In this document: piece after piece, positions 6,878 through 12,732 of the stretch
Position numbering within the stretch: position 1 is the stretch's first letter
Layout of the letters: each line of letters begins with the position of its first letter
NCBI GenBank assembly: GCA_949743895.1
Contig: CATJUX010000078.1
Span: 1-21,459 of the forward strand
Source: JANFXS01 sp022791155
GTDB taxonomy: Bacteria; Bacillota; Clostridia; Lachnospirales; Anaerotignaceae
Direction of reading: 5' to 3'
DNA: 21,459 nucleotides
Notes under the pieces: model-generated
The model's input: only the letters and a program-made list of their open reading frames with translations
What the model was told of the DNA's origin: nothing
Database searches by the model: none
Program-made: the position numbers and the translations under genes

Positions 6878-9010
6878 ATGTCTAAAAAACAGGAAGAATT
6901 GAAAAGTTCAGCTAAAACAAAACACAAAACCAAAACAAAGAAATTAGTTATAGTTGAGTCACCAGCTAAAGCTAAAACAATAAAGAAATTTCTTGGAAAC
7001 GATTATAAAATTGAGGCGTCAATCGGGCATGTGAGGGATCTTCCAAAAAGTCAGTTGGGGGTTGACATTGAAAATGATTTTGAGCCACGTTATATAACGA
7101 TACGCGGCAAGGGGGATCTTTTGGCAAAATTGAGAAAAGAAGTGAAGGCTGCTGACAAAATATATCTTGCCACTGACCCGGATCGTGAGGGCGAGGCAAT
7201 AAGCTGGCATTTAATATCTGCACTCAAACTCGAAAACAGTGATTTCAGCAGAATTACATTCAATGAGATAACCGAAAATGCTGTTAAAAATTCCATTAAA
7301 CAAGCCCGCGATATAAACATGGATCTTGTTAACGCCCAACAGGCAAGGCGTGTGCTTGACAGGGTCATAGGCTATCCGGTGAGCAGTCTTTTGTGGAAAA
7401 AAGTTAAAAGAGGGCTTAGTGCAGGGCGTGTGCAGTCTGTTGCTCTAAGGCTTATATGCGACCGTGAAGAAGAAATATCAGCTTTTATACCTGAAGAATA
7501 TTGGTCAATAGAATTTGTTGTGACAGATGGACATTCGAAATTTCCTGCAAAATATTATGGAAAAAATGGCAAAAAAGCTGAACTTAAAACAGAAAAACAA
7601 GTGAATGAAATTGTAAATGAAATCAAAGAAAATGAAATTGTTGTCTCAGAAGTTAAAAAAGGGACAAGAATGAAAAAGCCTTTTCCTCCTTTCACAACAA
7701 GCACATTGCAACAGGAATCAAGCAAATATCTAAATTTGACAGCTCAAAAAACAATGATGATTGCCCAGCAGCTTTATGAAGGCGTTGACATCAAAGGCGA
7801 AGGGACAATGGGCCTTGTGTCATATATTCGTACAGACTCAGTCAGAATTTCCGATGAGGCATATAATGACATAAAGGACTATGTGACTCAGAATTTTGGA
7901 GAGAAATATATCAACAATCAAAGAATTATATATAAATCGAAAAATAAAGCTCAAGATGCTCATGAGGCTATAAGACCAACATATATATCAAAAACGCCGG
8001 AAAGCCTTAAAGAATCACTTTCAAAAGATCAATATAAACTCTATAAACTGATTTGGGAAAGAACTTTGGCATGTCAAATGGCTCCAGCTGAATATGAAAC
8101 ACAGTCACTCACAATGAATTCTGGAAAACACACAATCAAATCATCAGGCTCAATCCTTAAATTCAAAGGATTTTTGGAAGTTTATGACAGGGTTGAGGAG
8201 GAAAGTGAAAGTTCGAAAATACCTTCATTGAAAGAAGGGGAATTGCTTAAGGCGGCAGAAATAAATCCTTTGCAGCATTTTACACAACCACCGTCTCGGT
8301 TTAGCGATGCTTCACTCATCAAAACATTGGAGGAAATTGGCGTTGGCCGCCCAAGCACATATGCCCCGACAATTGCCACAATCCTTTTTAGAAACTATGT
8401 TGTAAAAGAAAAAAAATTGTTTTATACAACAGAATTGGGTGAAGTTGTAAACAATATAATGAAAAATTATTTCAAAAATATTGTCAATGTCGATTTTACG
8501 GCTCAGATGGAAAATGAACTTGACTGTGTTGAGGAGGGAACTGTTGAATGGAAAGATATTGTGAGAAAGTTTTATCCATCATTCAAAAGTGACCTTGAAA
8601 ATGCACAGGATAAACTGAGCAAAATTGAGATTAAAGATGAAGAAACGGATATAATATGTGAAAAGTGCGGAAGCAATATGGTTATAAAATATGGAAGATA
8701 TGGCAAATTTCTTGCCTGTCCCAATTTTCCTGAATGTTCCAATGCCAAACCTTTTTATGAAGATGCCAAAGTTGCATGTCCTTTGTGTGGAGCCAATGTT
8801 TTGATCAAAAAAACAAAAAAAGGAAGACGATATTTTGGTTGTGAGCACAACCCTGACACATGCGCTTTTGTAAGCTGGAATAAGCCTGTGAGTGAAAAAT
8901 GCCCAAGATGTGGTTCTTATATGGTTGAAAAGGGAACTGGAACGCCAAAAATTGTTTGTTCAAATGAAAAATGTGGATATGTCAAAGAGAATGCAAAAAC
9001 CGAAGCATGA
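6878..9010 (+). CDS. topA: DNA topoisomerase I (type IA)
   Basis: TopA relaxes negative supercoils by cutting one strand through a 5'-phosphotyrosine. The 710-residue protein has a TOPRIM domain with the acidic residues Glu27 (VESPAKAKTI) and Asp100, Asp102 and Glu104 (DPDREGEAISWH), and the active-site Tyr316 with Arg318 in GLVSYIRTDSVRIS. Three C-terminal four-cysteine zinc ribbons follow at about 594-620, 634-662 and 675-699. The ATG at 6878 is preceded by AGAGGTG with a 5-nt gap. There is no other Met before TOPRIM, so a lysine-rich tail of about 22 residues precedes the catalytic domain; many homologues begin almost directly at TOPRIM. It is probably cotranscribed with dprA and ends at a terminator 110 bp downstream. 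Confidence 0.98.
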   Translation: MSKKQEELKSSAKTKHKTKTKKLVIVESPAKAKTIKKFLGNDYKIEASIGHVRDLPKSQLGVDIENDFEPRYITIRGKGDLLAKLRKEVKAADKIYLATDPDREGEAISWHLISALKLENSDFSRITFNEITENAVKNSIKQARDINMDLVNAQQARRVLDRVIGYPVSSLLWKKVKRGLSAGRVQSVALRLICDREEEISAFIPEEYWSIEFVVTDGHSKFPAKYYGKNGKKAELKTEKQVNEIVNEIKENEIVVSEVKKGTRMKKPFPPFTTSTLQQESSKYLNLTAQKTMMIAQQLYEGVDIKGEGTMGLVSYIRTDSVRISDEAYNDIKDYVTQNFGEKYINNQRIIYKSKNKAQDAHEAIRPTYISKTPESLKESLSKDQYKLYKLIWERTLACQMAPAEYETQSLTMNSGKHTIKSSGSILKFKGFLEVYDRVEEESESSKIPSLKEGELLKAAEINPLQHFTQPPSRFSDASLIKTLEEIGVGRPSTYAPTIATILFRNYVVKEKKLFYTTELGEVVNNIMKNYFKNIVNVDFTAQMENELDCVEEGTVEWKDIVRKFYPSFKSDLENAQDKLSKIEIKDEETDIICEKCGSNMVIKYGRYGKFLACPNFPECSNAKPFYEDAKVACPLCGANVLIKKTKKGRRYFGCEHNPDTCAFVSWNKPVSEKCPRCGSYMVEKGTGTPKIVCSNEKCGYVKENAKTEA

Positions 9011-9382
9011 AAAAAGAAATTTTGGTGACAAAGTTAAAAGGTTATTTTTTACAACAGCGACAATTAAATAACAAAGAAAATGACTTATATAACATATTAC
9101 GTTATAAATTTTTGTAAAACGCCGGCGATATTATTGCCGGTTTTGTTTTAAAAATTTTTTGTTATATGAAGATAGTATTTTGATTTTTATATTATCATCT
9201 GCTTTTGAATTAAATACTGAAATTAAATTTGATGAAAACTGATTGTTATTTCGAGTTATGTAAAATATGAAAAATAGTGAAACAAGTTAGAGCAATGGTT
9301 TTCCTGATTTTAACGCTTTTGGCACATATTGATGTAATTAGTTTGTTAAAAAAAACGCATTTTAAACAAAGTTTTTACTTGC
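9011..9382. other. Intergenic region topA - hbd, distal part
   Basis: The complete gap to hbd is 556 bp. This part holds the topA terminator (9121-9149), then about 190 bp of AT-rich DNA with no supported gene, and an imperfect inverted repeat (9342-9351 with 9360-9370) just before the hbd promoters. Short reading frames here lack ribosome binding sites. Confidence 0.6.
9121..9149 (+). terminator. Intrinsic terminator of dprA-topA
   Basis: CCGGC (9122-9126) pairs with GCCGG (9136-9140) around a 9-nt loop, with a G-U pair at the base. The tail is TTTTGTTTT. It stands 110 bp after the topA stop. Confidence 0.8.
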
Positions 9383-9410
9383 TTGACATATGCTTTTTGT
9401 TTAATATATA
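9383..9410 (+). promoter_or_regulatory. Upstream promoter P1 of hbd-crt-thl
   Basis: A perfect TTGACA (9383-9388) is followed, 16 bp later, by TATATA (9405-9410). The -10 falls inside the Rex-like palindrome at 9397-9414. Confidence 0.55.
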
Positions 9411-9414
9411 TCAA
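9397..9414. promoter_or_regulatory. Rex-like redox operator (candidate)
   Basis: The 18-bp sequence TTGTTTAATATATATCAA matches 11 of 14 defined positions of the Rex consensus TTGTTAA-N4-TTAACAA. Its outer TTG...CAA ends are intact. It overlaps the -10 of P1 and ends 3 bp before the -35 of P2, where a bound repressor would block both. Rex control of butyrate-pathway genes by the NADH/NAD+ ratio is known in clostridia. The AT-rich context raises the chance of accidental matches. Confidence 0.4.
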
Positions 9415-9417
9415 CGC

Positions 9418-9446
9418 TTGAAAAAATGTTTTTTATACTCTATAAT
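9418..9446 (+). promoter_or_regulatory. Main promoter P2 of hbd-crt-thl
   Basis: TTGAAA (9418-9423), a 17-bp spacer and a perfect TATAAT (9441-9446). The start near 9453 leaves a leader of about 114 nt before hbd, in which I see no recognisable riboswitch. Confidence 0.75.
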
Positions 9447-9566
9447 TTAATCATAAGGTATTCGCTGCTAAAGTTTGAAATTTATGAGATTAGTTTGTTT
9501 CCTAAAATATATAAAAATCTATGCGGCGTATATATTGATATAAAACTGATTGGGGGATTGTAAAAT

Positions 9567-10415
9567 ATGAAAAAAGCGGGAATTATAGGAGCAGGTCAAA
9601 TGGGCATGGACATTGCCCAGCTGTTTGCAAAGGCCGGAATGGAAGTTGTTGTTAGAGACATGACAGACGAAATTTTGGCAAAAAGCATGGAAAAGCTTAA
9701 CAAAAATCTTGACAAACTTGTTTCAAAAGGAAAAATCACAAATGATGCTAAAAATGATATAATTTCAAAATTTAAGACAACAACTGAAATTTCAGCTCTT
9801 AAAGACTGTGACATTGTCATTGAAGCAATTGTTGAGAATGTCAATGTGAAGAAATCTGTTTTTAAGGAACTTGATGAAATATGTGATGAAAAAACAATAT
9901 TTGCCACAAACACATCTTCGATCTCGATCACAGAAATTGCTTCAGCCGTTAAGAGAGCTGACAAATTCATTGGAATGCACTACTTTAATCCGGCAACCGT
10001 TATGAAACTTGTTGAAGTTATAAGAGGATATGAAACAAGTGACGAAACATTCAAAGAGGTTTTTGAACTTTCGAAAACTCTTGGCAAAGATCCAATTGAG
10101 GTTAATGAAGGCCCCGGATTTGTTGTCAACCGTTTGCTTATTCCAATGATAAACGAGGCCATTTTCACACTTTCAGAGGGCATTGCTTCAGTTGAAGACA
10201 TCGACAAAGCCATGCAGCTTGGAGCAAATCACCCAATGGGGCCTTTGGCACTTTCGGATCTTATTGGAAATGACACAGTTCTTCACATTATGGAAGTTCT
10301 TGTATCGGAAACAGGCGACAGCAAATATAGGCCAGCGCCTTTGCTTAGAAAAATGGTGAGAGCCGGCAAACTTGGTAGAAAATCCGGAATTGGGTTCTAT
10401 GACTACAGCAAATAA
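9567..10415 (+). CDS. hbd: 3-hydroxybutyryl-CoA dehydrogenase
   Basis: Hbd reduces acetoacetyl-CoA to (S)-3-hydroxybutyryl-CoA with NAD(P)H, the second step from acetyl-CoA toward butyryl-CoA, or the reverse in oxidation. The 282-residue length matches clostridial Hbd. The N-terminal Rossmann fold begins with the GAGQMG nucleotide motif (8-13). The catalytic set is visible: Ser117 in NTSSISIT, His138 in MHYFNPA, Glu150 in KLVEVI and Asn188 in GFVVNRLL. The C-terminal helical dimerisation domain includes GPLALSDLIG (225-234). The ATG follows a GGGGGA ribosome binding site (9552-9557) by 9 nt. crt begins 24 bp after the stop, so it is the first gene of an hbd-crt-thl operon under two promoters. 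Confidence 0.97.
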   Translation: MKKAGIIGAGQMGMDIAQLFAKAGMEVVVRDMTDEILAKSMEKLNKNLDKLVSKGKITNDAKNDIISKFKTTTEISALKDCDIVIEAIVENVNVKKSVFKELDEICDEKTIFATNTSSISITEIASAVKRADKFIGMHYFNPATVMKLVEVIRGYETSDETFKEVFELSKTLGKDPIEVNEGPGFVVNRLLIPMINEAIFTLSEGIASVEDIDKAMQLGANHPMGPLALSDLIGNDTVLHIMEVLVSETGDSKYRPAPLLRKMVRAGKLGRKSGIGFYDYSK

Positions 10416-10439
10416 TTATACTTTTTGGGAGGATTTTTA

Positions 10440-11222
10440 ATGCCGGAATATAAAGAGTTGATATGTGAAAAGCAAGGGGAAATTTTTCTTTTGAAAATAA
10501 ACAAACCAAAGGTTCTTAATGCCCTTACGCCGGCAATTTTCAATGAAATAAGCATGGCTTTAGATGAAGTTGAAAAAGATGATGACATAAGAGTTGTGAT
10601 TGTTACGGGAGAAGGGCGGGCCTTTGCTGCTGGTGCTGACATTTCATATATGAAGGACTTGGATGCAAGAGGAGCAAAGGAATTTGCAGGACACATCACA
10701 TCTGTTTTGAGAAGAATGGAATCTTTGGACAAGATATTTATTGCTGCTGTGAATGGCTATGCCCTTGGCGGTGGTTGTGAGCTTTCAATGGCGTGTGACT
10801 TAAGAATTGCCGATAAAAACACAAAATTTGGGCTCCCTGAAACAAGCCTTGGCGTCATTCCAGGATTTTCAGGAACTCAAAGGCTCACAAGGCTTGTGGG
10901 CCTCACAAAAGCCAAAGAGCTTGTTTTGACGGCCGACAAAATAAATGCCGAAGAGGCGCTTGGCATGGGCCTTATAAACAAAATTGCTGAAGATGGAAAG
11001 CTTATGGAAGAAGCATATAACATGGCAAAGAAAATCATTAAAAATGCATCAATTGCCGTGTCATATGGCAAAGAAGCTATAAACAGAGGAATTCAGCTCG
11101 ACATGGACAGTGCAATAGATTATGAAAAAAATCTTTTTGGTCTTTGCTTTGCAACATTGGATCAAAAAGAGGGAATGACAGCATTTGTTGAAAAGAGAAA
11201 ACCAAACTTTGTGCATAAATAG
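10440..11222 (+). CDS. crt: Crotonase / 3-hydroxybutyryl-CoA dehydratase
   Basis: This enoyl-CoA hydratase family protein dehydrates 3-hydroxybutyryl-CoA to crotonyl-CoA. From the ATG at 10440 it has 260 residues, standard for short-chain crotonase. The oxyanion-hole segments are FAAGADIS (62-69) and ALGGGCELS (108-116). Both catalytic acids are present and 20 residues apart as in characterised crotonases: Glu114 in GGGCE and Glu134 in LPETSLGV. An upstream in-frame TTG at 10425 would add five residues but overlaps the strong GGGAGG ribosome binding site (10427-10432), which is 7 nt before the ATG, so the ATG is preferred. Neighbours hbd and thl give the substrate context; a broader enoyl-CoA specificity cannot be excluded. 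Confidence 0.94.
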   Translation: MPEYKELICEKQGEIFLLKINKPKVLNALTPAIFNEISMALDEVEKDDDIRVVIVTGEGRAFAAGADISYMKDLDARGAKEFAGHITSVLRRMESLDKIFIAAVNGYALGGGCELSMACDLRIADKNTKFGLPETSLGVIPGFSGTQRLTRLVGLTKAKELVLTADKINAEEALGMGLINKIAEDGKLMEEAYNMAKKIIKNASIAVSYGKEAINRGIQLDMDSAIDYEKNLFGLCFATLDQKEGMTAFVEKRKPNFVHK

Positions 11223-11255
11223 AATTTTTTTTATTTTTACGGGGGGATATAATCA

Positions 11256-12434
11256 ATGAAAGAAGTAGTTATAGCAAGTGCGGTAAGAACGCCTATTGGC
11301 TCATTTCAGGGTGCGTTTTCAACTGTTTCGGCGGCTGAACTTGGAACAATTGCCATCACAGAGGCACTTAAGAGAGCCGGAATAAAGCCCGAAGATGTTG
11401 ACGAAACGCTTTTGGGCTGTGTGCTTCAGGCTGGACAATATCAGGGCGTGGCAAGACAGGCGGCTGTTAATGCTAATATTCCTGTTGAAAGACCAGCACT
11501 TTGTATAAATATGATTTGTGGTTCGGGCTTGCGTTCTGTGGCCATGGCCAGTCAGGCCATTATGTGCGGTGACAGCGATGTTGTTGTTTGCGGTGGAACA
11601 GAAAACATGACTCAGGCGCCATATCTTCTTGAAAAGGCAAGAGGCGGCTATAGAATGAATGATGGCACAATTGTGGATAGCATGGTTCGCGATGCGCTGA
11701 CAGACGCTTTTAACAAATATCACATGGGAATTACGGCAGAGAATGTTGCTGAAAAATATGGCGTGACGCGTCAAATGCAGGATGAATTTGCTCTTAGAAG
11801 CCAACACAGGGCTGAAGCTGCACAAAAGAGCGGAAGATTTAAAGATGAAATTGTTCCTGTCACAGTTAAAACAAGAAAAGGCGAGGTTGTTGTTGCTGAT
11901 GATGAATATCCAAAGCATGGAACAACAATGGAAGTTTTGAGCAAACTTAAACCAGCGTTCAAAAAAGACGGAACAGTTACAGCTGGAAATGCCTCTGGAA
12001 TAAATGATGGTGCGGCAATACTTGTTTTGATGAGTGCTGAAAAGGCGGCTGAACTTGGCGTTAAACCTTTGGCAAAGGTTGTCAGCTATGGAAGCGCAGG
12101 AGTTGATCCTAAAATAATGGGTGTTGGGCCTATATATGCGTGCAGAAAAGCACTTGACAAAGCAGGGCTCAAAGTTGAAGATATTGACTTGATTGAATGC
12201 AATGAGGCTTTTGCGGCACAGAGCATTGCTGTGGCAAATGAGCTTGGGTTCGATATGGAAAAAGTTAACGTTAACGGGGGTGCAATTGCACTTGGTCACC
12301 CGGTTGGTGCCTCAGGTGCGAGAATTCTTGTCACTCTCCTTTATGAAATGAAAAAAAGAGGCTCCAAAAAAGGAATGGCAACACTTTGCATTGGCGGCGG
12401 AATGGGAACAACTGTTATTGTTGAAATGATTTAA
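11256..12434 (+). CDS. thl: Acetyl-CoA acetyltransferase (thiolase)
   Basis: Thiolase condenses two acetyl-CoA to acetoacetyl-CoA, feeding Hbd and Crt, or cleaves acetoacetyl-CoA in the reverse direction. The 392-residue length equals that of Clostridium acetobutylicum ThlA, to which it looks closely similar. The nucleophile Cys88 lies in CGSGLRS. Asn317 lies in NEAFAAQS, His348 in GHPVGASGARI, and Cys378 in CIGGGMGT, completing the biosynthetic-thiolase active site. A GGGGGG-A ribosome binding site at 11241-11247 precedes the ATG by 8 nt. It follows crt by 33 bp and ends the operon at a strong terminator 157 bp downstream. Lys286 is a point of interest for redox regulation (see findings). 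Confidence 0.97.
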   Translation: MKEVVIASAVRTPIGSFQGAFSTVSAAELGTIAITEALKRAGIKPEDVDETLLGCVLQAGQYQGVARQAAVNANIPVERPALCINMICGSGLRSVAMASQAIMCGDSDVVVCGGTENMTQAPYLLEKARGGYRMNDGTIVDSMVRDALTDAFNKYHMGITAENVAEKYGVTRQMQDEFALRSQHRAEAAQKSGRFKDEIVPVTVKTRKGEVVVADDEYPKHGTTMEVLSKLKPAFKKDGTVTAGNASGINDGAAILVLMSAEKAAELGVKPLAKVVSYGSAGVDPKIMGVGPIYACRKALDKAGLKVEDIDLIECNEAFAAQSIAVANELGFDMEKVNVNGGAIALGHPVGASGARILVTLLYEMKKRGSKKGMATLCIGGGMGTTVIVEMI

Positions 12435-12590
12435 TTTGTCAATGCTATATTAAAAAATTGAATTTTGGACTATGCAGAAAAATTCAAAATTAAAAATGAA
12501 ACAGGTTTGGCATTTTGCATGAAATGTCTCGCACTGGCAATATTTTTGTTGATTATTTGCAATGGTTTGAGAAATACTATAATAAAATTT

Positions 12591-12622
12591 TGTCGCGGAA
12601 GCTTATTTTCCGCGACATTTTT
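12591..12622 (+). terminator. Intrinsic terminator of hbd-crt-thl
   Basis: TGTCGCGGAA (12591-12600) pairs perfectly over 10 bp with TTCCGCGACA (12608-12617) around a 7-nt loop, followed by five T. Confidence 0.95.
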
Positions 12623-12666
12623 GTTATGCGGAAACTACCAGTGTGGCCAGAAGTTTCTGCCTGGCA

Positions 12667-12695
12667 ATAAAAAACCACCAGAATAACTGGTGGTT
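12667..12695 (-). terminator. Intrinsic terminator of the PBP gene
   Basis: AACCACCAG (12673-12681) pairs perfectly with CTGGTGGTT (12687-12695) around a 5-nt loop. Read on the minus strand the stem runs into a T tract (complement of 12667-12674). The A run on the other side makes it poor as a plus-strand terminator. Confidence 0.9.
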
Positions 12696-12732
12696 AAAAA
12701 ACATTTTTCATTATGCGTTTTTGTTTGAAAAA

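Larger units (their letters stand above)
12435..12732. other. Convergent intergenic region thl / PBP
   Basis: Two oppositely directed intrinsic terminators (12591-12622 and 12667-12695) flank a short GC-richer stretch with competing stems (12628-12665). The open reading frame that could be read across 12465-12686 runs through both terminators and is not a gene. Confidence 0.7.

Noticed and set aside
11319..12299. 326-codon minus-strand reading frame opposite thl
   Set aside because: It lies wholly antisense to a clear thiolase. Its composition (many Cys, His, Asn, Ser) is what the complement of AT-rich coding DNA gives, and it resembles no known family.
12465..12686. 73-codon plus-strand reading frame after thl
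   Set aside because: It runs through the thl terminator and most of the convergent terminator hairpin, and has no ribosome binding site.
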